NCBI GenBank assembly: GCA_000149265.1
Contig: CH003403.1
Coordinates: 1,088,241 to 1,152,240 of the forward strand
DNA: 64,000 bases
Direction of reading: 5' to 3'
DNA from: Ciona savignyi
Taxonomy: Eukaryota; Chordata; Ascidiacea; Phlebobranchia; Cionidae
The translations under genes and the position numbers were made by a program. Of this stretch, positions 45,101-56,400 are shown piece by piece. The notes beneath the pieces are model-generated. The model had not been told where the DNA came from. It ran no database searches and was given only the letters and a program-made list of their open reading frames with translations. Position 1 is the stretch's first letter; the number at the start of each line of letters is the position of its first letter.

Positions 45101-45646
45101 GTATTTTAGTGTTTAAAACGTCTAAGTTGTAACTACTGGTCAATAACATTACCTATGGTTAACATTGGTGAGAATTTGGGGAACTTTTTCATAATGAGCC
45201 CAAAAATGGCTGATCCAACCCAGAAACCAGCAGATCTGCCGGTAAACATGGCTGACACGTCTGCAACGCTCGCGTGTACGTTGTCTGCTAAGTATAGAAG
45301 CGTGGGTCCGGATAACGACATGAAAAGGCCCTGTGAGAGAAATGAACATTTAGAATATATATTTTCTTCAGGTCACTTCGCACCCACCGTCGGGTTGCCG
45401 GAGCTATCGCTCGCTAGGTAATCTGATGATTGCCCATGTGATAACCACCCTTCCGTTTTCCCTTTTACAGGGACCAAACATGAAAATCCAGGTAGTATTA
45501 TGTAAACAAAGGAATAACCAACTTACACAACCGATCCTGGCCATACTAATGATGCCGACGAAAATGTAAACCCAGAATTTGTTTCCTTCACTTTCGACAT
45601 TGCTTATTGTTTCGTCACTTGACGACTTCGACAACTTTCGGTCCAT
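39129..45646 (-). CDS. MFSD4/NaGLT1-like major facilitator transporter, complete
   Basis: Membrane carrier of the MFSD4A/MFSD4B group; the mammalian MFSD4B protein is described as a Na+-dependent glucose transporter, but the substrate here is unknown. Ten exons in phase: 45646-45527, 45330-45153, 44677-44567, 43504-43397, 42573-42397, 42051-41816, 41376-41239, 41180-41087, 39929-39796, 39305-39129 (490 residues). Marks: LSGPTLLYLADNVHASVADV (TM1-2 region), QSFHFAFSVGALLAPVV, FWAGFGVGRAAGIMY, and ATGNTIGQMVMQPVAG near the C-terminus. Exon 5 encodes a long extracellular-type loop with acidic and Thr-rich sequence. The N gap falls in intron 3 and costs no coding sequence, as the phases and family spacing across it agree. 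Intron 5 is a SINE-built intron. Minisatellites fill introns 4 and 8. Confidence 0.9.
39453..39745 (-). repeat. SINE-1 copy, full length
   Basis: GGATAGGATATTCATCTTTA tail through GACCAACGGGCCGGAC head complement. One of the least diverged copies. Confidence 0.75.
39966..40518. repeat. 30-bp minisatellite, about 18 copies
   Basis: Unit around CAACCATATTCAACAAAACA then TTTAGTTGTT, in intron 8 of the MFSD4-like gene. The internal AACAAAACA/TTGTT parts are partly self-complementary. Confidence 0.9.
40527..40808 (+). repeat. SINE-1 copy directly after the minisatellite
   Basis: Head CCGACCGATTAGCTTAGTGG, tail GGATAAACATGAATAAAC. Confidence 0.65.
41562..41794 (-). repeat. SINE-1 copy, head truncated
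   Basis: Begins with three GGATA units (AGGATAGGATAGGATATT) and ends before the tRNA-like head. It lies in intron 6 of the MFSD4-like gene. Confidence 0.65.
42053..42383 (+). mobile_element. Triple SINE-2 insertion forming an intron
   Basis: Three head-to-tail SINE-2 copies (starting at about 42054, 42195 and 42288; heads such as ACGGTCGTGTGGTCGAATGG) fill the space between direct repeats 42039-42052 and 42384-42397 (AACATGAAGGTACC and AACACGAAGGTACC, one mismatch). These repeats coincide with both splice sites of MFSD4-like intron 5. Confidence 0.85.
43024..43384. repeat. 27-bp minisatellite, about 13 copies
   Basis: Unit around TTGGATAAAGGTAAACTAGA then ATTTATG, in intron 4 of the MFSD4-like gene. 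A period divisible by 3 makes it open in one frame. Confidence 0.9.
43622..43721. other. Assembly gap of 100 N
   Basis: Placeholder gap inside intron 3 of the MFSD4-like gene. Confidence 0.95.
43905..44380. repeat. Diverged relative of the hairpin-started element
   Basis: GTGACAGGCATGTCTGG and a later AACAGTGGTTTTAAAAATAG stretch match the unit motif and terminal region of the copies at 1128 and 49794. The tandem array is missing. A similar scrap lies at 42780-42950. Confidence 0.4.
44779..44877 (-). repeat. SINE-2 copy
   Basis: Complement of a SINE-2 with ATCGGTCGTGTTAACAGCA and a damaged B-box (TTGAACCCATAATGG). Confidence 0.5.
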
Positions 45647-47415
45647 CTTTATGACGTGTACCCAGATCACAATGTCTTTTATCTAGTCTTCCCAAGTCAT
45701 ATAAGACATGTATATTTTATACTAAAGCAATTCTAGTTCAGAGGTATAAAAACATTTTTGAATGGAGAGTATTTTTAATAAAAACTTCTTCTCCTTACTT
45801 CCCTTAATTCGTTTACTGAAAAGTATTTAATAAAATAACGGCTATATATAACCTGATCGTTCTAACCATTCGACCACACGACCGTTCTGTCAAAACAAAT
45901 AAAAAATCCCTTGCTTTCATTGCTTTAGTGCACACTCTTCTCTAGGTCTTTATATCGTTTAATTTTAAGAATATTGTTTGGAATTTATAAACTGATTTGC
46001 CGGCCGCTTTGACTATTTTTAATATTTCTATACTTTTCAATTGACGTGTTTAAGCGACTGTTCGTTTTGCCGTCTTTGCTGATAGCGTGTTTGTGATTTG
46101 TTTTATTTGCTGCTATTTAATAATTGGGCAAAATGCAGGAATAAACAAACTGAAATAAACTTAACCACGACAACTAACTTTCAATTCGCATTATCTCACC
46201 TACATAATTTTACAATTGGATTATAGCTCTGGTATGCAATGATTAACTTTTAAAACACATGCGACCCTAATCGTCTGTATTTGCTGTACGGTTTGCAATG
46301 TTTGCGAGCCAAACAAAGAGCCATATAAATCTGCAACGATACAGCTCAGTAAATTTCAGTGTTTAAACCACATTATATTTTAAGATGGGATATTCTTGTT
46401 TATCCCAGTGAATAAGAAAACTCAAGGAGCGTTACCACGCCGGCAATCGTCAGATCACCTTACGCCCGTCGTCGGGTTATTGAAGCTGCATGTTGTATGA
46501 TTCACACGTTCCTTCAATTTGGTGGAACACATCAACTTGGTTTAGGCAATCCCTTTCTTAATACCCGTAGGCACATGTGTCGTTTGCGCTAACCATTCGG
46601 ACATGATTTGACAATTGCCCGTGTATTAACGCTCTTTGCGTTAGGTTTTAAAATCCTAATAGGCTTCTGATTAGGATTTTATATATAGAAATCGTAATAT
46701 TTATTGGTCGCGTTGACTATTCCGTTACACAGCGCTACACTGTAACATATAGCTTTGCAACTGGCCGTTAGAAACTGCTACAATTGCCATTTACCAATAG
46801 TAAAGAAAACTTGAAGTTCTGGTAGCATTATATTGTATAGTCACTATTGGAATAATATTATGTGAAAGCCCTTAAGGGTTGTGTGGCCTTGTGGTTAATC
46901 AATTTCTACTAAAAGCGTTCCAATTGATGCGCCAGGCATAGGTTCGAAACTTGTTTCGGTAAAATGACTGAATGCTAGAAAAAATAATTTTGAACCTTAA
47001 AATATATATTAACACAGCGCATATATGTAAACACTGCAAACCCTTACATAAATACTAACACCCCTAATATATATATTAACACACTACATATGCTAAATCT
47101 AGAATTGGGTTTATTTAAAGTGCTACGTAATATGCGGTAGTAACAAAACTTTAAGAAATAGCACAACTACACGCAAAGTAACGGTAAATTGATTACATCC
47201 AAGGTTGAATGTTTTGCATAATAGAAAACATATTATAGCACCGCATAACTAGAACAAAAGAAATAAGATTGCAGGAATTCTACGCAAAACTACAATTAGA
47301 CTTTATAAAATAATGTCTAAAACGACTCTAAAAAAGCAATATTTGTGAAATTTTGATGCAAATTCGCCATTGAGTAAGATATTCCAATATGGGATAATAA
47401 CAACAGCATTGATCC
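45647..47415. other. Interval between MFSD4-like start and SLC6 paralogue end
   Basis: Should hold the MFSD4-like promoter. Contains a SINE-2 scrap (45855-45893), a retroposon-like tail (46005-46165), a SINE-1 (46383-46560, minus) and a SINE-2 (46870-46965, plus). No exon was recognised. Confidence 0.5.
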
Positions 47416-50400
47416 CTACAATTTGCTGTTCATTTCCGGGTACGGGTTGATGATATCATCATTAACAACTTGTTCATACGTTGGTACGTCATTACCAAGG
47501 TCGGTTGTGATTTTGTAAACATCGGGATGAATCGTCTCCACTGCGCCACGCATATGGTCGTATTTCACCGAGCTGTCCGACGGCCCCCATTTTCGGTGCG
47601 GTAATAGTAACTGGAAGAAATGTTTTAATATCCGACTGATAAGCTTGGTGGATTAGTGCGTCGATATTTAGCTGAAAGGTTGCAAATTCGAAACTTATTG
47701 TTTTCTTTTCTGTTGTGTCCTTGAGCAAAGCACGTAACATACATTGCCTGAACCGAATGGCATGATGGGTTCACTAAATTCAAGGAATGTCTCATTCGTG
47801 CACAACACACTTAAATACGGGTAATAGTAACGGATAAAATGTTTGCGAACTTATGTACGATCAAACGGTTGTGTTGTCCAAATCATAAAGCGTTCGACTT
47901 TACAAGGTTCCGTGTGAAATGCTTGTATCCTCGGTAAGCCACATAGAAACCCATTAAACACCACTTTGGTTGGTATATTTTAGAGCTTTAGACCAAAAAA
48001 ACAATACAATTTGCCATAAGCGTAAACAGAAAACTAAGAATTTTAAAATATACCGATTTTTTTTTAAATTATAGCTGATAAAACAAGAACAGCTGCAAAG
48101 CAAGTCTTTAAAAAGATGATTTAAGTGAAGAATTACATAAAATGACTTCATTATAAGCTGCGCAATGTATTTACCCAAATAGTTTAGTTTAGTTTGGTTT
48201 ATTTTTTTTCTTGAATACTTACCGACGAAATCTTTTCCCCCTTTCTATATGCTACTATGATCCTCCAAAGTGCATATAATGGTACAGTTGCGACGCACGT
48301 TACACTCATACAGATCCCCAAATCGTCGGCCCACTTCGGGTATTCGTAACTCCCGTAAGTTATCGGAGAAGCGTTGATGGCATCGTAAATTATCAAAAAC
48401 TACAAAAAGTAATATTTTTTTTTTAAATGGAAAACGGGAAAAACGACAAAATTACAGTTGTTGAAATACGTCTACAGCCCAATCAAGCTATTTGGTGGCT
48501 ATTATACATAATCTACATACACACAATGAAACTTATAAAAACAAACAGCCGTGTCCGTCGATGTTAAATTTAACAACAAATATGGTAGAATTTGCAACTT
48601 TTCTAATTCACGTTAATGAAAGACTTACTATCAACGCGACAGGAGTAACCACCCATCCAAGCGCCTTTGAAATACCAGTTCGGTTCAAATCCGAGCATCA
48701 ATTTGATGTCCGTATTGAACCTCCATCTATATGTGAAGAAGAAACCTGTAAAATAGTTGGGAGATAACACATTGCAAGGTTTGTACAATTAATTAGAAAT
48801 TGATACGTTGATAAACTTTATAAGAAAGTTTGTTTATTGGGCTTTACACTATAATTACGGGTAAAAATTCAGACCTATTAGCTTGGTTGGTTTTTGCCTT
48901 GGTTTTTAGTCTAAGAGTTGCGGGTTCGAAACCGGTCGCTAGTTAGTCGGTTGTGTCCTTGACAAAGGCAATTGATGGGCGTTGCCAGTGGATCAACGGG
49001 TTCTACTAAATTGAAGGATCGTGTGTAGCATACACAACACACTACAATAGCTCCGTTAACTCGACAGTGGGTGCAAAGTGATCGGGTGATTTTACGTGTG
49101 TTAAATGTACTCTCTCCCATTTACACGGGTAAACAATATCCTGTCCTAAATGTCTTTGGGAATAGATATCACAGTGCAGCTTGGACGTAATTGTGAGCGA
49201 TTTCGTACGGAACCATTCATTTTCTCATGAAAAATCATAATGTACAAAATAAGTCGGACCATGGATCCAATTCAACTTACCGTATCCCCAATTGATGACG
49301 ACACACATAATGAGAGACAACGCAAGCAAGCCGTAATAAGCCGAATAGAAGTTGTAAAGATTGAACCAATACATACCACCCTGAAGAAATAAAACACGTA
49401 TTACCTCCTATGGTTTAAACTTTAAAGTATAAGGTAGGATAATTATGTTTTATCCTCGTGGTTGCGGAAATACGAAGGATATACAGAATATATTCAAGTT
49501 TTGTTCCGGGCAATTGTCAATTATCCCACGACCACTGTCGGGTTACCGAAGCTATTCCAATGGGCTTAGGCAATATCGCCCCAACGACACAACCGGCCAG
49601 CTAGCGACAATCTAACCGCCCAGATTATAAACACTCCTTTACCAGTAATATCTTAACATTATGAACGGTTGTGTGGCCGAATGGTTAACGCGAACGTTTC
49701 ATATACAACTTTATTTGTAAGCAACCTGACTGAGTGAAGAGCCCACGGGGTCGAAACTGAGGCCGGTAAAAAAAAGAAAGTGATTGTGTTTTTATGGGTC
49801 CCATTTGGAAAAATGGGACACATATTGTTTTTGTCCGTTTTTTTTTTTTCTTTTTTTTTCTTTTTTTTTTCGTCAAACGCTTGACAGGCATGGCTTGTGG
49901 CAACAATATCTATCAAATGGGGTAATGGAATAGCAATACAACTTTGTCATTTATTAGACAACATGGTCTAGATGTGCATAGGCCAAAATTTAGGGGCATA
50001 TACCCAGGGGAATTCCCCAGGGAGCTGAAAAACCAAAACGGTATCTTTTTCTAAAAAAATCCCTTTTTTAGGCATAGCGCTTGAACGACTCCTCCAATTT
50101 CAATTAGATTTGGTAAACTGTAAGTGCATTAGCCACTGATATACCACTTAAAAGAATTAAAAAAATTACCCAGGGAAATACCCTAAAAATAAGATTTTGT
50201 TTTCAAATTCATGATTGTGACAGGCATGGCTTGTGGAAACGACACCTACCAGAAGGAGTAATGGAATGGCAATACAACTTTGTCATTTATTAGACAACAT
50301 GGTCTAGATGTGCATAAACCGAAATTTTGGGGCATATACCCAGGGTAATTCCCCTTGGAGGTGAAAAACCAAAACGGTATCTTTTTTTAAAAAAATTACC

Positions 50401-53400
50401 TTTTTTAGGCATAGCGCTTGAGCGGCTACTCCAATTTTAATTAGATTTGGTAAACTGTAAGTGCATTAGCCACTGATATACCACTTAAAAGAATTTAAAA
50501 AATTACCCAGGGAAATACCCTAAAATAAGATTTTGTTTTCAAATCATGATTGTGACAGGCATGGCTTGTGTCAACGACACCTACCAGAAGGAGTAATGGA
50601 ATGGCAATACAACTTTGTCATTTGTTAGACAACATGGTCTAGATATGCATAAGCCAAAATTTTGGGGCATATACCTAGGGGAATTCCCCTTGTAGGTGAA
50701 AAACCGAAACGGTTTCTTTTTAAAAAAAAAATACCTTTTTTAAATAGGCTACTCCCATTTCAATTAGATTTAGTAATCTGTAAGTGCATTAACCACTGAT
50801 ATATCACTTAAAAGAATTAAAAAAATTACCCAGGGAAATACCCTAAAAATAAGATTTTGTTTTCAAATCATGATTGTGACAAGCATGGGTTGTAGCACCG
50901 ACATCTATCAGAAGGAGTGATGAAATTGCAATAAAACTTTGTCATTTGTTAGACAACATGGCCTAGATTTGAAAAAACTAAAATTTTGGGTAATATATCC
51001 AGGGGAATTTCCCTGAGACGTTAAAAACCAAAACATTTTTGTTTCTAAAAAAATGAGCTTTTTTGCGCATAGCGCTTGAACGGCTCTTACAATTTGAATT
51101 AGATTCGGTGAAATGTAAGTGCATTAGTCACTGATTTAACACTTAAAAGAAATAATAAAATTACCTAGGAAAATACCCCCAAAAATAGGATATGGTCTCA
51201 AATCATGATTGTGACAAGCATGCCATGTCGCCCCGACATCTACCAAAAGAAGTAATGGAATCGCAATAAAAATTGAACATTTCTTAGACAACATGGTTTA
51301 GATATGCAAAAACCAAAATTTTGGGTGATAAATTCAGGGGAATTCCCCTGGGGCGTTAAAAACCAAAACGCTATTTTATTCTAAAAATTTGCTTTTTTGG
51401 GCATAGCGCTTGAACGGCTGCTCCAAATTACAATTAGATTTGATAAAATATAAGTGCATTAGCCACTGATAAAACACCTAAAAGAATTAAAAAATACCCA
51501 GGGAAATACCCTAAAAAATAAGATTTTGTTGTTAAATCATGATTGTGACAGGCATGCCATGTCGACCCGACATCTACAGAAGAAAAAATGTATGCGCAAT
51601 CAAACTTTGTTATTTGTTAGACAACATGAGCTATATTTAGAAACTAAAATTTTGAATAATAAATCTAGGGAATTCCCCGGAGACGTTAAAAACCAAAGCG
51701 GTATTAAAAAAAATAGCTTTTTTGCGCATATCGCTTGAACGGCAGCTCCAATTTAAATCAGATTTGGTAAAATGTTAGACCATTAAACACTCTGTTCCAA
51801 TTAAAAGAAAGCAAACATTTATTAGGGTAATTCCTTTAAAACGAAGATATGCTTCTGAAATATGATTGTAACAGGTATGCCATATCGTACTGACATCTCC
51901 AACAAGGAGATCGACAGATCAGACAAGGAGATCGACAAATCAGATTAAAACATTTAGAATTGTTATATAACATAACCCACATATGTAAAAAATATAAACT
52001 TACGTAATAAACCCAGTAGAAACTTATCTACTAAACCCAGTAATTCCCTGAAACCACGAAAAACTGAATCGGGCTGTTTTGGGAATTTAGCTTCCTTTCA
52101 ATACAGCGCTTAAAAGGAAGGTTTAATTTAAAACATTTGTGGTGAAATGTTCGTAAATTTAAGACGTTTATTTTTTACCTTCACATGGAAAAGAAGTTTT
52201 GTTTAATAACTATGGGACCCATGCGTTTATGCTTGCAGAAACAAACTATATACTCAGTGTATAAAATACAAAATGTGGTTAGGGACCCTGTAACATGAGT
52301 ATATGGCATACAACAGGTGTTTTACAAATAGTGGTGGTTAAACACGTGGTTGGACACTCTCTAGTTTTACCTCGGTAACGCATAGAATGCCGAGCAAAAA
52401 GGCAACCACAGCGACGAAGAGCGTAAACAGCATCTTTCTCTTCCTTAAATGCCGTGGGAACTCATCAATGAATCCGGTAACCACCGTCTCCAACATAGCA
52501 AACTATGGGAATCAACATTTATATCAACGGTGATATGACATAGCGGAAATATGATCAGAATATTCATGATTATTCCGGTGAGTAGGAAAACGCAAGGGGC
52601 GTTATCACACGGGCAATCGTCAGATTACCTAGCGCCCACCGTCGGGTTACTGGATCTATTGCAGTGTGTTGTGTATGATGCAGACGTTCCTTTAATTTGA
52701 TGGCGTTGTAATACAGAACAACTACTATGTTTCATTTCTCACAGTTTTAATTCGGCTCTTAAACTGGACATTACCTGACTATCCAAACCAAGAGTTAGCA
52801 GCATGAAGAAAAACAAGATAGACCAGAGTTGGGGAACAGGTAACAGAGCAACTGCTTGTGGGTACGCGATAAAAGCGAGCCCTGGACCTGCGTTGAAGAT
52901 GTGTTAAGAACGGTCGTGTGGCCAAATGTTTAAAGTATTTGGTCATTAATCATTCTATTTAATAAAAAAAAAAGAATGATTTTTAAACTTTTAAGAATTC
53001 TTACAAAATGTTAAGGTAGAATAAAAACGAGCAATTAACAAATAGTAATGTGCCAAAACAACACAATATTCTTTCTTTTTGCAGAATAGTATTGTAGAAC
53101 AGACATGGGCAAATTACGGCCCGCGAACCAAATCCAGCCCAGTCTTTTACTCTGGTTTACCAGACGTTTTCGACATTTGGAGGAAACTTATATGAGGGAA
53201 ATAGGGAAGAAGGGACAGTGTACACTAAAATGAAGATTATTTAATTAGAGTTCGTTTTTAAACACGGGATTGGAGTTAGGGTTAGTTCTTGGGTTGAGAT
53301 TAGTGTTTAGGTCAGGGTTTAAATTAATTTTCATAGTTTTAGTGAACAGTTTCACTCTTTCCTACCTTTTAGTGTTGGCCAACATGTTGCAAAAGTTTAA

Positions 53401-56400
53401 CAATAAAGTAATTTCGGCCTATAATTTAGATTTAATAAATCTGCATAGTTTGGCGCCACATACCATGGTCAATGACGTCTTCGACTTTCTGTCCCACCTT
53501 AAACGCCATGTGTCCGATCACCGAGAAAATTACGAACCCAGCGAATACGCTGGTGGCGCAATTTCCGAGCGAAACTATCAATGTATCTCTGCAAGAATGT
53601 AGTATGGTACGGTTTGTGTGGCCGAATAGTTAGCAGGCGATTCATATACCAATTCTATACAAAAACGGTCGTGGAAAAGAGCCATGGTTTCAAAACTTGG
53701 CTCAGTAAACAAACAGAGAGAATGTACAATCAAGTTCAGAGTGGTTATTAGTGACCGAGTGTTAACACCCCTATACAAATAACATTTTATATAAATGGTG
53801 TTAGCAACAGGTCCATCATGGGTTTAATCATCAAGCCAGTAAAAAGGAAAAAATCAATTAAAAAAAGTCGTTATTAATTTCCATACAAAAGCAGTATTAA
53901 AAACTAGCCGATAAAGGGTTTGAACAGTAGCCCTGTAAAACATTTCATACATTCATAACATACCTGTATATATTGTTGCTGAACTTATTGTAAGACGCAA
54001 ATGTTAATAGACCACCGAAGGAAACGCCCAGGGAATAGAATATCTGCGTAGCGGCTGCTGTCCACACCTGGAAAGGAATGGTCATTTACAACTACGATTC
54101 ATATTTTATTCGGGCCCTTTTATTCCACAGTATTTCATTAAATTTATGCGTTATACTATGTACCCCGGTATTCAAAATAACTACATATTTATGTTTTTAT
54201 CTGCTTGGCTACACACCAGAACGTATTCTAATAGATTTAGTGCTTATATTTTATAATACGATATTTATGTTTTATTAGCGTAAATCTCATCAATTCAGTG
54301 AAGTTTTGTACGGTCGTGTGGTCGAATAGTTGGCGCGACCGATACATATACCGACTTTTATATAAAAAAACGTTCCTTGTGCCAAGCCCACCATGGGTTG
54401 GAAACTTGGCTCGGTTAAAAAGATACTGGATTTATGTCCAATACCATGCAACCTCTGTTATAAAACGTTATTATAAAACGATCGTGTTTAACTCACAGTG
54501 GAATCCTTTAATCTTTCCCAGTCTGGTCTCACGTAGAAAACAATACCGTCAACAGCACCCTCCAACGTACATCCCCTCACAAGCAGGATGATCAAAATGA
54601 TGTATGGGAACGTTGCAGTAAAGTACACGACCTGGGATGGGAACGAGTAATAAATGTTAGATACCGTAGAATTGAATATGATATTTTAATCTACTAATGG
54701 AAAAATACGAGGGGGTTAACGCACGGGCAATCGTCAGGTTACCTCGCGCACACCGTCGGGTTACCGGAGCTATTGCAGTGTGTTGTATATGATTGAGTTG
54801 TTCCTTTGTTTTGGTAAAACCCATTATTTCACTGGGTTCGAAGAAATGTCCGTTAACTGCCTTGCCAAAGGACAAACCGACTTTTTGACCATTTCTTAAC
54901 GTCCTCGCGTAATAAGAATAACCGACCCGATCTTCCAACAACATTTTATTGTACGGTCGTGTGGCCGAATGGTTGGCAGATAAATATATATAATACTTAT
55001 AATAAAGGTCTTATAACGACTAACACTATTGGTTTAAAACTTGGTTAACAAACTAACAATATTGAAACTTACTTTCCCGGTTGACTTCACCCCTTTGCAA
55101 AGACAAGCGAACACAATGATCCACGCAAGTAGAAGGCATAACACGAGGTCCCATAGTACGATACCTGGGTCTCCAATGCCGCTACTTTGGTCTATTCTCA
55201 ACACTCTGTAACTGTTCAAAGGAAATTTTAATAAATATTTTGCAAAAAGTTTAAAAGTTTTTGCTAACACTTAATAGACGTGTTTTAACGACAGTCATTT
55301 TTCCCTTTTTCTATTTCCAATTTGTTTTAAAGGTTTTGCTGCGTGTTTTCATTTTGGAAAAAATAAACTAGAGTTAAAAATTTCCAATGAACCTACCAAT
55401 TTATTTCCAATACTTAATCGATTACTGTACCTACGATTAAACTATTAATTTTCACCCATATTTATGAGTCAAAACTATTAATTTTAATGTAATTCACTCA
55501 TGAATATGAGTAATTTTCTAAATCAAAACTGTAATTTCCATGCACACTTTGCAAATGCTATTAGAGAAAACAAATTTTTAACAAACGTATCTACTTACTT
55601 CCAATATTCTTCCGTTGTGCTTACAATTCTCGTTTTATTCGCGGTAATGTTGCTACTAACTGTTGTTGCTGCGTCTGTGGTCATGGCTGGGGTGGTAGTG
55701 GCCAATGACGATGTCATATTTGTGATATTTTGCTGTGAAAATTCGACATTTCAACGGATATGTTTTTTGCTCAAGATATGACTGTTTTATTTGGATAAAT
55801 TACAATTATAATCAAGAACAAGAATAGGATATTATGATAAATCTGTTACCACCATAAAGGATAAGTAAACATTATATTGCTAAGACCTACTGTGCAAATG
55901 TTAAGTCCTGTATTGTAAAACTTAACAGAAATTGTTTTACTTTATTCATTGGTTGTCTTAATTCCTATCTGTTTAAAAGGATAGGATATACATGTTTATC
56001 CCCGAGAATGGAAAACCAAGGAGGTTAACACATGGGCAATCGTCAGATCACCTCGCGCCCATCGTCGGGTTACCGGAGCTATTGCAGTGTGTAGACACGT
56101 TTCTACAATTAAGTCGAACACTTTATTCCGCTGGGTTCAGGCAATGTCCGTTAAGTGCTTTGCCCGAGGCCACAACCGACTAGCTAGCGACCAGTCTTAG
56201 ACTTGCTACTCTTCGGCGGAAACGCTACCATCCACCTATAGGTAGAAATGAAAAGCGTACCGGTGGACAGTAGGAGGCCTTGTTCCACCACTGATCACAC
56301 TGCGTCCACGGTAGAACCGATGAGAATGACGCAAAGAGGTAGAAAAGCGACCAAGCTATAATCACGTTGTAGTATATACAGACCAGGAATGATACCGCCA

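Noticed and set aside
53270-53602. 110-residue plus-strand open frame
   Set aside because: Its second half is antisense to an SLC6 exon with a conserved TM7; the first half is simple-sequence DNA.
55500-55781. 93-residue hydrophobic plus-strand open frame
   Set aside because: It is antisense to the SLC6 exon 55732-55599; the hydrophobic run comes from complementing Thr/Ala-rich codons.
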